DNA from: Chlorokybus atmophyticus
Lineage: Eukaryota; Streptophyta; Chlorokybophyceae; Chlorokybales; Chlorokybaceae
Direction of reading: 5' to 3'
Assembly: GCA_009103225.1 (NCBI GenBank)
Contig: RHPI01001116.1
Location: 51,232-115,231 of the forward strand
DNA: 64,000 nucleotides
A program made the translations under genes and the position numbers. The notes under the pieces are model-generated. The model did not search any database. It had not been told where the DNA came from and saw only the letters and a program-made list of their open reading frames with translations. How positions within the stretch are numbered: position 1 is the stretch's first letter; each line of letters starts with the position of its first letter. Below, one piece after another: positions 19,946 through 37,740 of this stretch.

Positions 19946-21600
19946 AATTCTTTGGCATGTAAACCAGTGGGTAACAGTAGCTCCGTTGTTGCAGTGATGG
20001 AGTGGCATCTGTAGGAGCACACCTTGCTAAACCTTATGTACTGCGACTCCACCTCGCTACGTTTGATGTTGCGGGGAACATTCGACTCCAGTAGTGGCGC
20101 TCTGTATCGTATGATGTTCATAGACCGGGCAAATTCCGCACGGACCACTGTTCCACAACACAAACCTGGTCCAATACTGGCGTGCTATGTTGGGCTCATC
20201 ATTGGTGGTCCCATCGACGTACCGGCCCAATAGTGATCTGGCAACCGGAGTTTAGTAGTCACGTCGACATCGTGACCGATGTTGGTCCCGGTCATTAATG
20301 GCGCTATCATTGGCGTTGACACCCTGATCCATGATTGGCGCGCAACTTACCAATCCGTACATTATAGGTTTGGTAGCCTGCCTCCTCTAGTCCCATGGAC
20401 ATTGAAAACGATGTAAGTTCAAATGTCGACATTTGTAAAACACTGACTTGCGCCAATGTTGGCGTTATTGAACGAGGCCGTCGTTGTCGACATAGATTAT
20501 GATGCCGCAGCTTGATGACCAACGGCCATCGCCCGTGAAATCCTTAGGGTAAGCTCAACATCTCAAGCTGAGAAACTCGTGACGCACATCATGCCAGCAC
20601 TGACACTGCGGTACTGCCACTGTCATGCTGACAGTGTCTGTGCCGCAGTGACTAGATGTAGCCGCCGGTTGATGACCGGCGTTATCATGTTGAAATGTAA
20701 CGAGCTTTGTAGTCTGAGAGCCCGAGCGCTGCCTTCCGGGTGTTCATCTCCTCACTAGTATCAATGGTTTTTAGGTGCTCGTCGACGTTGACAGAGGCGG
20801 ACTTGTTTGAGCTTGTCAACGTCGACAGGCAGTGACGCGTAGGGCGAGGGTAACGTCGACGAGCGTTAACCAATTTCTTGCGCCGACGCTTCAAGCTGTC
20901 GACAAGTTGTCGACGGCGACATGGTTGTGTGCTCAGTGGGCTTAAGGTTTGGGGTGAATGCAGTCGAAAAGATCCATTCAAGTTGGGGTATATTAGGACA
21001 TACGATAAGAAATTCAGCCCAACCGAACTAACGGAAAGGCAGTCGACGCCAATGACATGTGTTGACGGACGCTGAACAAAAAGGCAATACATCGATAGGC
21101 GTCAACGGTGACAAACAACAACAATTTACCATAATTGCCAAGCCTCACAACTTCTGTTGACGCTGACAAATGCTGTTAAAAACCGAAATTCCGGCGACAA
21201 AGTGAGGTAATGGAATGCGCTCGGGCTCTTAAGCTGTTTTGTGCGTGCGCAATACAGTAGACGGTCCATTGCCATGTCAAATGCTCACATTCACACGATT
21301 AGCCGCTAGTTAAATAATCATAGATTGCCACGCAGCTGCACGAGTCCTCATGCGTGACGACTCGTGCTTATGTAACTGCATGACGCCAGCTGGTGGTTGA
21401 GCCAACCCGGCTGCAAATTTCGCGTTTGCACGCTGCGCCTGCAAGTAAGCAGGCTGGCTGGCGGTTATGCCACAAAGGCGGTGGCGTTAGTGCTGCTTTG
21501 TTGTTGGTTGCACAGCTTGCCGCATATTGGCAACAGGCTGGGCTAGCGTCATAGGAGCACGCCGGCTGCTTCTCCTCCTCGCCTAGGGACGGCGACCCTT
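19946..21600. other. Non-genic interval with inverted subterminal motif
   Basis: No reading frame is supported. The stretch is rich in GTCGAC, GTTGAC and CGTCGAC words (20200-21180) and includes the motif at 20127-20147 that recurs inverted at 26069-26089. It probably contains the left end of the CACTA-type element. Confidence 0.45.
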
Positions 21601-21959
21601 ACAGCCCTAGAGGTATGCAATGACACACCGCATGCGCTGCGCCATATGCATGTTTACGGTGCACTTTAGCATAGTTGTTGTGCACTGTTCAGTTCCAACA
21701 TATGGTTGCTTCTCATGCACCAGGTGCCAAGGGTGTGCGGTATCTGAGATAAGGATGACGACGACGACTTCCACGTGCAGGATGAGCCCGAGGACAAGTT
21801 CGATGAAGATCTTGCGCATGTAGAGCAAGAACCTTTATTTGAGGGGAGCAAAGTAACGTGCTTAATGCTGTGCAAGCAGCAAGCTTGCTTTCTCTTAACT
21901 TATCGTCAAAGCATTGCTAGAGTGAGGTCTCCCTCTTATCGCTCCTGACACTCTTGCAT

Positions 21960-24121
21960 GAGATGGTGCTGCCTCAACCAAACACGCTCCCAACCTCAAA
22001 GCGGGCCTTTGTCCGCAAGTTGCGACACTAGCCTTCAGTATCTTAAGCTACATGTTTGCGTTAACGAGTGCATCGTCTACAACGGGGAGTGGGAGGATGC
22101 CTCCAGATGTCCGGAGTGTGACAAGCCTCGTTACCGAGATGATGTGGAGAACACGGAGAAGCGTAAGCCTTAGAAGGTGTTCCGTTATCTTCCTTTGATT
22201 TCACGAATCAAGCATGCGTTCCGCCTAAGAGAATGGGCCCAAGCTTTATCCTACGCAACAAACTGCTCCTCCGATGGTTAGTTCAGGAGCATGCATGACG
22301 CACCCATCTAGACGGATATTGAGGAGCGCTACCTAAAGTTCAAAGAGGAGCCGCGCAACTTGCGGTTGGGGTTCACTACGGATGGAGTCAATCCATTCAA
22401 GCGAGGCCCTTCCGCCCAAAGTTCATACTCCATATGGCCACTCTCGGTGTTTTGCTGGAACCCGCCACCATGGTTGGTCTTTAAGAAGAGCTTCATGTGG
22501 GTGGTCGGCATCATCCCAGCTAAGCTGTAGTATCTGTGCGTCAGACATTGCACCCTTGACTATTCGGTTCCGCTTTTTGCCTGCACAATCGACATATCAG
22601 GGCTGCTAAGCAGCATAAGCATTGCACAATCAACATATGTTGATTGACTATCCGCGTAATGTTGTCCAACACATACGATCACACACAGCATGCACAGTGT
22701 GGTAGTGTTAGCAGTGACTGCAGTTCGGGCTGACACATGTCCTGTTGTTGACAGGGCCTCGCGAAGCTACAAACATACATACATACTTGCGCGTGGTGGT
22801 GCAAGAGCTGCAGCTTTTTTGGAGAGGTGTGTGGGTGCATGATGTGTCAACATCGGTGTGTGCGAACGCAAGGTTCTTGGTCCGCGCCATCCTTGTCGCA
22901 GTAATCCATAATTTCCCCAGCCTGCGCAAGTGTGCATGTAGGTAAGTGTCTGGGTTCATTGGCTGTGCGGTTTGTGCCCCAACTTCAAGCATCGGTTTGT
23001 GAAATGGTTGGCAACGATGTTGTATTGTTGCCACCACTGCTTATTGCCACTTGACCACCACTTTCGCACGCATCCTTCCATTAAGACACCGGAGACAAGA
23101 CCTCCACCAGAGCATTTCACACACGAAGATGTTGTAAATAAGGCTCGCAAAGCAGACACCTTTGCTCGCACGGGCAAGTCCCATGACATGCCTGTAGACC
23201 CGTCCAAACAGTCCGGTGTCAAGGGCTCCACTGCATTTATGGCACTCCCGTATTGGGAACACATGCCGGGACATCTTGTAGACCACATGCACACGGCGGC
23301 CAATGTCATTCAAAGGTTGTTGAAGTGTTTGCAAGGCAAGCAGGGGGACGACTTTAAAGATCGGTATGCGATGATGGCACGAGGGAGGAACCCCGAGTTG
23401 TGGACGGCCAAGAAGACCAACAAGAAGGGTGAGGAGATGACGTACAAGCCAAAAGCACCCTTTGTGTTCACGCCCGAGGACGAGCGGGCACTCAAGACCC
23501 TGGAGCAACAAAGTTTCCCACCAGCTTTGGTGGCACGCAGCTAGCCGGCGTGCTTGTTGGTGACGGCCCATACCACGCAACGACACACGCTTGACACAAC
23601 ATAGGTGAGCCTGATCCTTAAACTCTTCTCATGCCTTTGCATGTGCACGCATATGCACATGCATGACAACGACTAGCAACAAGGTGCCGATGTGCGCACG
23701 CTTACGCACACATGCGCATGCATGTGTGCCTTCAACTCTCACATGCAGTCATGTCAGCCAATGCAATGCACACGCAGACACTTTACTCCTCCCCGCCGCT
23801 GTGACTGGACGGCTGGGAAAGCAGCAATGAATGACACTGGTCCGTTTGGCGGACTGCTTGATCTTCAATTCAGCGCCCTGGTTGCCATCTGACAGTCAGA
23901 CGTTGCAAGCTTGGCAACAAGACATGGTTGAAGTTGTGTGCCTGATAGAGTGCGACTTCCCTGTCTCCGTTTGCACCATCATGTGCCACTTGCTGCTCGC
24001 ACTATGGAGCAGGTTGTACGATGTGGGCCCATTCGACTGCATTTGGAGCGGACGAAGTCAACAAGACATCAGACGCATGACGGTCAGCCGCAAAGCGCCT
24101 GAAGCCAGTGTTGGCACATTG

Positions 24122-24155
<34 letters not shown>

Positions 24156-24930
24156 ACGGGAGATACTCATCAGCGCACCCAAAGCCATCCATGCTTGGCC
24201 ACCTGCTCGAGGGCCGTTGCAATTACCAAATGAAGGTGTAAGGCTGCGCGGGCGCAAACAAATATCATATTATACAAGGCGGACCGTGCACGCATCGACA
24301 CGTACTTCCTCACCAACATTCCCAACCTAGCACTCCTCCATGGGTAAGGGTAAGTCACATCTTGTCAATGTCCGGGCACATGCCACTGTGCACCGCATTG
24401 CCTTGAACAAGGCAACTCGGTCTCAACCATTGCTGCAGCTTGGCCAATGGCCGTGGCACTCAGGCATTTTGCTCAGTCGACTGACATCTAATTGTTAGCA
24501 CTGCGCTCACCTTGCACAATGTTAAGCTGTGTGCTTGCATGCAGGTTGTACGACCAGCATTCTCGTGAATTGGCTCGGAAACATGCTGCCTATGCAAGGG
24601 AGCGTGGGCGACAATGCACCTTTCCACCGGAATTATTGTCATCCCGCATAGCATGGTTGTTAGCCAACACGAGTGCGGCTGAGCAGGTCGACCTTCGTGT
24701 GCAAGCCATGTTCATTGCCTTGTTCCACTCAAGCGCATGTGTTCGTCGGAATGCTGCTCAATGGCCAACACTTTCGCACGGAGCGGTGTGACAAGAGCTA
24801 CAAGTCATATGACCGCGGAGTGAAAGATTAATTTGCACGAGCATTCAGATACGGCAGCAAGGACAAGAACCCTCGTGAAGCCACGTTGCCCTATTGGGGC
24901 GTGCTGCTTGATGTCATTGAGGTATAGTAC
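21960..24930 (+). pseudogene. Tnp2-like transposase (CACTA superfamily), degenerate, with introns
   Basis: Several in-order segments match the plant Tnp2 layout. First come a cysteine pair region (HVCVNECIVYNGEWED, then CPECDKPRYRDD), FRYLPLISRIKHAFR, and LRLGFTTDGVNPFKRG with SSYSIWPLSVF and NPPPWLVFK (to 22530). Next is a segment ending ILVAVIHNFPSLRKC (22745-22940). Then come HHCLLPLDHHFR and ALPYWEHMPGHLVDHMHTAA (22972-23544). Downstream pieces at 24540-24790 and 24890-24926 (LPYWGVLLDVIEV) resemble the DUF4216-like tail. In-frame TAG codons occur at 22171, 22279, 22309 and 22528, and further frame breaks follow, so it is inactive. The element type is secure at family level; exon borders are not. 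Confidence 0.75.
24122..24151 (+). repeat. Poly(A) run of 30 bases
   Basis: Thirty consecutive A residues interrupt the transposon interior, following GACATTG and preceding GAGCACG. It could be a simple-sequence expansion or the tail of a small retroposed insertion; no flanking duplication was seen. Confidence 0.6.
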
Positions 24931-26159
24931 TTGGTGACGTGAAGGTGAGCATGCACATGTGAAATGTCACAACTTGTGCACGAGCTGGCGGGGTAGTCCG
25001 ATCAAACAACAAAAGCACGTGTCAGGCAGATGTTGCTGGACTAACATGTGCTGCATTTTTGCACTTGCAGGTTGCTTTGTGCCGGGTCAATGTTGTAAGT
25101 GCATTGTTCTTGCATACGTTTGTTGGCCTTGTTATTGGGCTTGATCATCAGCAATGTTCAAGTGTCCTGCTAACTGTTCAGTGTTGCCATAGCATGCACA
25201 ACTGCAGGGCTTGCATGAGCTTTAACATTTTCCACGCATTGTACTTGTGGGCACGTGGACATGCATGCGCAAATGCACACACGTTTTCCGCTGCTCTTCA
25301 GGCGGTGTAAGCAAATGGGTGTTACGACGTGCACGTGCTTTTATAGCAGCGCCCGCAACACAGCATGAAGGTGAGAAAGAGCGGAGATGATGGTGACAAT
25401 TGTGCTATGTGCGGCAATACACCATGCACTTGTTTTCCACCATTTCCCTCACACGTACAAATGCTCTCCAGGTGCAGAGCTGCGTTCAGGCGTGCACGCC
25501 TCCAGGCGCATACTTTGAAAGCATGTGCCCTCACGTCCAAGTGTAGTGAGATATGTAGTGATGTTGAAATACAGCTGTGGTTGTGTAAACCAATCATAGG
25601 TTGGCAACTTACAACCCTGTCACACACAAGTTGCAAGTTTTACGCTTGTGTTGCCTTTGTTGCCTGCTGATACTGATTGCGTCTTGCAATGTATTTCCCG
25701 CATGCAACAATATTTATGTATCCCGTCCAAGACTAGCAATGGTCCATACCACGCGCAGTAACGTGCATTACCCAGCTTGTGCAGACCAGCATTGGCAAAA
25801 GGGCATGAAACCGCAATAAACATGCTGGTCCGGTAGTCGCACCATTATTGGCCGGTACGAGGTGGAAAACTGGCTCAGTTTTAGGTCCATTGCTTTTGCA
25901 CCATCACTGGCCGGTTTAACGTCAAAGTCGGCCCAATATCGGAAATCGGCCTGTCACCAATTTGTCGTTTTCAGAACTCGTTTTCGCCGATCGAGGCCAG
26001 TCTCGAGACTGGTCCGCGGATCCCGTGGACCTGCCAAAGGACACTGCTCCGGTACGTCGGGTCAAAATTGGTCCGCCGGAAAATTGCCCTGTGGTACTCT
26101 AGCAAAGCACAAGTACAACCTTGTGCACACGGCATGCGCCGTTTGTAACACCGTCATAC

Positions 26160-29100
26160 TATGACACCGCAACTAAAATAGAATCTACGAAAGTACCGAG
26201 GTATCAGCCGATGTTTTGGTCACTCAGAGCATTCCTTGAGCAGCTGTATACACATGCTTACGATAGCTCAACAAGTCGTCGATTATAGCGTTACACAATT
26301 CACCGGGTGAATTCTGCAACGCTACATCAGGCTAATGTGCATGCTGATCAAGCCGAGTCTCACTGTTGGAGTCCGTGCTCAAGCTGTACAACTGCGAAAT
26401 CTATCGTCTTAAGACATTATAAACCTAATGATTATTAACACGAGTTGAATGCACGAGAACATGGTGAAATGCGTGTAAGTATTGATTTACATATTGTGAA
26501 TAATGAAGCGCTTTATTAAAATTCCACTGAACAGCTTTATTGCCCTCATCATAACTTGAAGCAATGGTGTTTGTAACAGTTATTTAAAAACATATGCCAC
26601 TGCTTGTAAGATTTGGGTTTACATCAATGTTAACTTCATAATTTGCAACCGTCGCTATTGTATTCAAACGTTACCATGTTACCTACAATTCACATCATGG
26701 TAATGTTATTAAAAGTGCTAAAACGCCATAACTATGCAAATGCTAGTATTAAATTACAGGTTTATCGCAGATGATACAATAACCCATTTTAAATTATTAA
26801 GTTGTTACCTTTTAAATACCCCAATTTGTATAATGTCTCATTTTTAATAGAAGCATTACAGGAATATGATTTTACTTGTTGCGAATAACATTGTGTCATA
26901 ATCCAAAAAATTGTAACCTATATAGAATATCTTATGCGCTCTTGATTGTTTCCGCTTAATGTTGCACTGTGCAAACTATGCCACTCACAGTCCAATTATT
27001 GTGCAATTGTGTATAACTTTCAATCTTCAGTGTAACTGGAGTGTATTATGTTATTTCATAATGGCATTTTGCTATGGTCTGGTTGAATGTTCATGCATAA
27101 CATGCAATGGCGTTTTATAATGTTAAGAAGAAATGTAATTAACAAATGTAAAATAGCAACGTAGACGCATTCTTGTGCAATAGGCCGTTTAGCATAATAG
27201 AAAGAGGCAGATGGGTCAAAAACATATTTGTGATACATTGTAATATGCATCGGAAGATTGAACGACAGCTATTACGCATTTAAGGTTTTTTCCATATAAT
27301 GTTTTCGCATATTACAGGGGGTAAGCATTTGTTGCACTTCGACAAGAATATCATTGAGGTAACCTCACGACAATTGTCTTATAAAAGTGCAACAAAGGCT
27401 GTCCAGTAATTAAGGTTTTGACTTGTGGTACAAGGCTTACAAGGCTTTTTATGTTCTTCAAACATGAAAAGCCCCACAGCCCCACAGCTGCCTTTTTATC
27501 TTTTCATGCATGTCAGAACATAATTATGCTGAGATGTTAACTTATCTTATACCATACCCACTTGCATTTCAACAATTCAACTATGCATCTCATTTAACCT
27601 CCCCGCGTCTTCTCCTCACGTTCCCCCACTGCACATAGCCTCAAAGATATGCTCGATGCAATATATTATATGTCTACTATCTGCCTAATTTTTCATGTGT
27701 GTAGCATGGTTTGGCATTATTGGCTGTTACATTAGCGCTTGAATGAAGGCTTGACTAATCACAAATCCTAAAAGCTCTTCAAATGTGAGCAATGGTTGCT
27801 CACATGTTTCAATGAAAAATGCCGAACGTAACAACGCGCGCTCATCATCAGTTACAACCATTGTGTTGCATGATAACCTTCATATTGCACCAGACAACTT
27901 CAAGATTCAACCACATGATTTTCTCAAACTCATATGCTTCTAAAGAATCATTGAATCATTGAATCACTGTGTGATTTTTTATGCCTTCGGCTTTTCATGT
28001 GCACATGTAGATGTTTACAATTTACAAACATGCTGCTATTGCTTTGTCAAATTGAGAAAGCTAATCAACGGGTATACGGATCAAGGCTTAAGCGGCACAT
28101 CATGTGCGTTGCGTATGACACTTGCTATGTATTGTAAAATGAAATAATAACGTTCTTTAACGCATGTACATATCGTAATTAATCACAACTGCTATGTGTA
28201 CATCACATGTTTTGCCTATGGTATGTCCATAGAGTAAGCATCTTGTATCGTATCGCATGTAAGACGCAATTAGTATTGCAAAAGGAACTATTCATGCGTA
28301 ATGTGAATAAACCCCTTGTGTATACAAAAATCCACATGATCCACATGATTACTCTTTGTACACATTTTCATTGTATACATGTACAATGCCGTAAAAGTTC
28401 GGATGTGACACCTTTTGCACCCCCATATTTTCATTGCTTGTCTAATGAGGTTATTGTAAAGTTATCGCCTGAAAGGACTGCTCAAACCTTCAAAGCTTCC
28501 AATCATGCAAGTCATTACGTAAGCCTACCAGATGTTTTAGCGCCACCCAGTGTGACGGAAATCACGTTTTATGATGCAGCCGTGACTACCAGTCAAGCTG
28601 AGCACTGCAACTACAGAACTCAAAACTTTCTTAAACTTTGTTGCTGCGCAATTCGCGCTGCTTGCTGCGCAGTTTTACTCCAGGAGTGGCTGATAAGGTC
28701 AGAAAATCCGACGGCGTCACTGGTGTCGCGCACCGTCTGTGACGTCGTCCTGAATCAGACGGCTGGCATTGGGTGGCCCTTCACGCGAGGGGCGCGTGTC
28801 AGCATTTCAAGTACGCAATCAATGGGATACATAATGCCAACAGGTTGTAAGGTCGTTCAAAAGTGCCCTTCCCCTTCCGCGGCCTGCGCAGCCGCAAATA
28901 CCAGGCCCCCGAACCATCAGATGATCAGGTGGCACCGTCCTTGTTTGCTTGTTGCACAGCCAACCACGCGGCTCAACCGGGCAAAATAGTTGTAACGTTC
29001 TCTGACGGACTCTGGAATCCCACCAGATTCTCCCCTCAAAGTACCGGACGTACCGCAAGTACATGTACCAGCCTGTGGGATTCGCCACAGGCTTCGCGAT

Positions 29101-29460
29101 GGGCATCAAGCAGCCCGGTACTAGATAGTACGACGTGCGTTCAACAGCTCGTAACAAGCATCTAACGTAACTCTGGCCGTCCTGCGGCAATCAGTTACCA
29201 CAGTCAAGCGGTGCAGTGTCTAGTGTTGTCGACGGCTTAATCATATCATCTGCCGTCACACATTGAAACGAGCTTACGTTAGGCTTTTGTGCTAAGAACC
29301 CGCTTCTCGGCTCAATCGACGTTAGCACTTGACAGCATTGATGTACATGTGTTCCGCAGCGCGACTGTGACAAGTGGCGGGGGCACGAAGTAGGGGTCCG
29401 GCGGCGGCGGCGGCGGCCGAAGGGCGCTTGCGGGGAACGTGGTTGAGGCCGTTTTTCAGC
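26160..29460. other. Long AT-rich interval without supported gene
   Basis: From 26160 to about 28500 the sequence is clearly richer in A and T than the flanks and is full of stops in all frames. From 28600 to 29200 GC rises and overlapping open frames exist on both strands, but none has homology that I recognise or a consistent splice chain. The last part is the promoter and 5' region of the ovothiol synthase gene. Confidence 0.5.
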
Positions 29461-34065
<4,605 letters not shown>

Positions 34066-35831
34066 GGGTGCATGAGAAGACTGATGTGCACAGGGTTCTG
34101 TTTGAATAATACCTAATAAGTAGGGATTAGGTAGTGACATCCATTTTTTCCGGTAGTCAGTTCTGGTTGGATTCTGCCACTCAGTTTTGGGCACTGGCTG
34201 TGATTGGCAGCCAATTGCTATGTTACTCAAATAACAAAGTGCACAAGCGTTTGGTGTTCTACCGAGGCTTTGGGTGGATGTGCCTGCGGCTGATGTTGGT
34301 TGTCATACTGGTCTACTATTCAACTGCCAAACCTCAGAACCGCTAGTTGGTTGAACATGAGTGCTACTTGCGCACGCGACACTTGCAACATAGTAGTTTT
34401 TAAATGCACATCGCTGATGTTACTAGCGGCAGGTCTTAAGCAAATGTCAGCAGATCTGTTGTAATTATCCTAGTGCTGCAGGTGGCTGTGTTGTTGTTGG
34501 GTGCAACGCTAGCTGAATACGACAGTCACTTGTTGTGTTGTGAAGACAGTTAGAAGGCAGAAGTACTGGCCAGGGTAGTGTTCACTGTTTCGCGGCAAGT
34601 ACATGATCCTGTTATGCTTCAGGTCATCAATAAATTATTACTACTGCTGCCTGCCTGCCTGCCTGCCTCCGCCCTTCTGCCTTGTGACGTGTGAGCTTAG
34701 GCATAGCCATGGACATGACCCGCACCCACTGTACGTCTATGATTAATAAGCAACTCATACGTTGTTTTGTATACAGCTAAGGCACGTAGATCGGCCATGC
34801 CCCTGCCTTACTTGATGCTGCCTGCTGAGCCCATGCTTGTTTGCTGCAAAGTTGTTAATGCTTGCATGCTGGTCCTGAATCTGCACTGCGTTTGATGATG
34901 TAGTGCAGCCTATATGATCCCAAACCCGCTATTGTGACGTCTAGCTGGGCATTGTATTGCCAGTTACCCGTCCGTCAGCACTTGCAGAGTTTGACTTGAC
35001 AGTGCGCAGACAGTGAGCTGCACCACACAGTTTGCTGTCATTCTGGTTAACAACTGGGATCATGCTTACCAGCCTATTATCTATTATCAGCCTATTATTC
35101 TGGCCTTCGTTGCTCTCTGGACTAGTTGCCAACAGGACTTGCGAGCACTTCTGCTTCCAGTGCACTTGAGCTGATGCTATGACATTCATCTCAACCATGC
35201 GCACCATACAGAAGGTGCATGGCGATGCTACACAACCTTTGCTGTGAGCCCTGGTGTGTAATGTGGTCATCTATACACGTGCATATGCTTAATATGGTCA
35301 TCTATACACATGCATGTGTCGAGCATGTTGCATACATCACATGCATATTCTGTACACTGCGCCCCCATCATCTGCTGTCCGTCATTAGTGCGCTGTCTTG
35401 AAGTAAGGTCTATGGTACACCACAAGACCTATCTGCTTATTTACAGGAATGAGCATAGCACCTCATATGGTATGCGATATCACAGCAACCGGGTGATCAT
35501 GCTAGGCTTGCTGTGCTTCGTTTGCAATGAGGATACAAGCGGGAGTGTCACCACCTGCAAACGCTGTTCAGTACTGTCGTGGCTAAACGCGCACTGCACG
35601 CATCAACAGTACAGGCCTGTGGCCACACAAAGAGGCCTGGCCTATCTCTGGCAATCATGTTGTAACGTGCTGAAACTTACCATTTCAAAAATTAAAAGTC
35701 CAGATCCGACTTTACTTCACCAGATGCACTTGCAGCCTGCCCAAGGACACACGTATCAATTTTCATCAGATTGGCGCACCTAGTATTCACATGCAAGCTA
35801 TCTCTTGCATATCCAGCCTTGTATTGCTTAG
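34066..35831. other. Non-genic interval
   Basis: 3' untranslated region of the ovothiol synthase gene, a short (TGCC)n run at about 34648-34668 and TATAC/CATGCA-rich words around 35270-35350. No coding frame with good splice support was seen on either strand. Confidence 0.55.
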
Positions 35832-36386
35832 CTATGCGCATACCGCTGAAGCATACAGGTCCAGCTTGACACCGAATATTGCCACAAGAGCCTTATATCT
35901 GGCTCTCAACCCGAACAATGAATCCTGCAACAAATGTCCTTGACGCTGCTCTCCAACACTCGCAGCAGGCATGCAGTTGTCGCATATGTGCAAACCAGCT
36001 ACTGCACAAGCTGGGCACATCAAACTGCTGATGCCAGCCACACCTGCAACTCTTCTGACTCGGGATGGAGCAGCGGGAAGCTGGCGATGACCTCATGCAT
36101 TGATTGCAGCAACTTTTGCACTCTGTTCACAAAGCAGCGATTTGACCACAACAGCATCGAAGCGGTCTAACCAAATCCTGGCATACCTGTCGGATAGTGC
36201 ATCCGGCTGTGTGGACTGTATATGTCTCAAGACCCGCAGCAGCCCAGCATAGAAGCCAACCTCAGTGCCTGCACGGGCATGGATCACACTCTCAAGACTT
36301 CTGCATGGCATGCACTGCACAGCTTCTACAAGTAATGGCATAGATGCTGCAACCCGTTTAGTTGAAGTGCAGTAGTTACCAGCCAT
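35832..36386 (-). CDS. Possible C-terminal exons of an unidentified gene
   Basis: Two minus-strand segments look coding. The first (about 36340-36110) reads as amphipathic helix (VGFYAGLLRVLRHIQS, DRYARIWLDRFDAVVVK). The second (36044-35832), preceded by an acceptor TTGCAG, holds two Cys pairs (MCPAC and ICDNC, 16 residues apart from first to first) and ends with a stop at 35832. The CxxC...CxxC pattern could bind zinc, but the spacing is not that of a family I can name. The exact donor is uncertain; candidates with the right phase are weak. Upstream exons may lie between 36450 and 37270. This is a tentative call. Confidence 0.35.
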
Positions 36387-36400
36387 GCTTACGCCACAAT

Positions 36401-36448
36401 GTATATATATGTATATATAAATGTATATATATATATATATATATATGT
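36401..36448. repeat. (TA)n microsatellite
   Basis: About 48 bases of alternating TA with a few G and AA interruptions (GTATATATATGTATATATAAATG and on). It lies between the tentative minus-strand exons. Confidence 0.85.
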
Positions 36449-37740
36449 GTCGACTGTACCTATTTCAAAGCCACTGGACAAACCAGTGTCTCTGCCCTCC
36501 TGAAGCCCTTGAGCTGCCCCAACACTGCAATGCACGACATGACAAGTCATCCACCCAGTAACCCACAGAGTAGAAGTTGTTGGCAGACGGCAGATACACA
36601 ACCCTCAACAATGCACACTGCCACACGAATGCACAGACCAAGTCATTGCTCATGCATGTGTGCTGCAGAGAGAGTGGCATGCTCACAACAGCACTTCCAC
36701 CATCATGACATCAGCCCGAGAGTGCTGTGCAAGAAAGGAGTAGCTTGGCAGCTATTGGTGATGCAAAGCAGCGCAAATACACGATTGCAGCCGTAAGTCA
36801 ATCGCAACCAATGACCAACACGTCATGTCACACACGCTGGTACCTAAACATGTTCCATGCTGCTTGCGGTCTGACAATGAAACCCTAGGGAAAGTTGTAA
36901 CAAATATCATCCTCACCGTCTTCCCTCATCCCTGCCCGCGTCGCAGAAGGAACGCTCTAAATCTATGGAGGAGTCAAAAAGATCACCCATGCCGCAAATG
37001 CAAGCGATCACCACCAGCTACGCGACGCATGACGTTCACAAGAAGCATGCAAACACAGGCGGGACAGCCAGCCAACCAGCCTGCTGCGTACGCTAGGGCT
37101 ATCCCCACGTTGACAAGACCGCCGCCAACGCCGCCGCTGCGCCTGCCACGCGTCGCACGCTGCGCGAGCGTCACCAGATGGCAACTCGCGGCTTTGCTTC
37201 AAAGCAAGTCGCGTGACATTCAGTACAGGCATGCGCGGCGCTGATGTCTGCAGCTTGCTGCGGAGGGGCATCCGCGCCCGCGCTTCACGCTTTGGCGCTC
37301 ACGCTGGCGTTAAGGCGTCGAGGGATTAAGCAGGCCGGGGTGCTTGTGTGATATCGGTGGGTTTGCTGGGCTCAACAGCGACGCAGCGACGGCACAGGTG
37401 TCGATAACGGTGGTATCTTGCCACCAGAGATTGGCAGTTAAGGTTAAGGCTTACTTGAAACGCCAGCTTGGAATCACGGTACAGGCATTCCTGTGACAGT
37501 GTTGACCAGCGGCGGTGGCGGCAACGGCGGCGGCGGGGTTGGTGGTGTGACTGTGAAAAGTGTTTGGAATGGTTGCTGGTAAAAGGATGTCGCTCGCCAA
37601 CCACAATGCCTCTGTGGCGGGTACGCACAGGCATGTGCCGGTCTGCGAAGCGTGATTTAGTGGCACTGGAAGGTTAGGTGCTCCTCCCCGCCGTGCGAGG
37701 CCGCCAGGAAGGGCTTGGTAGTGGTGGTGAGTCAGGGACG
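36449..37740. other. Unresolved interval
   Basis: Short minus-strand frames at about 36475-36540, 36700-36790 and 36983-37270 have plausible splice sites, and an Arg-rich N terminus at 37270 could start the unidentified minus-strand gene. I cannot chain them in phase. A GGC-repeat block near 37505-37540 may belong to the promoter of the plus-strand gene at 37741. Confidence 0.35.

Larger units (their letters stand above)
20127..26089. mobile_element. Decayed CACTA/EnSpm-type DNA transposon (approximate limits)
   Basis: The interior carries a Tnp2-family transposase pseudogene. The limits given are inverted subterminal matches: GGGCAAATTCCGCACGGACCA at 20127-20147 against TGGTCCGCCGGAAAATTGCCC at 26069-26089. 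A second inverted pair is GACGTACCGGCC near 20210 against GGCCGGTACG near 25850. CACTA elements carry such subterminal repeats. I could not find clean CACTA/TAGTG ends or a 3-bp target duplication, so the true ends are unknown. Confidence 0.5.

Noticed and set aside
20685-21092. Minus-strand frame of 135 codons
   Set aside because: It lies in the GTCGAC-word-rich end of the DNA transposon and shows no protein motif.
28207-28989. Open frame of 260 codons on the plus strand
   Set aside because: Composition is erratic, there is no homology that I recognise, and overlapping frames on both strands are similarly open. Nothing marks it as a gene.
28819-29190. Overlapping frames on both strands (e.g. 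a plus-strand tail KYRTYRKYMYQPVGF)
   Set aside because: It looked protein-like in short stretches, but I could not connect it to any exon or family.
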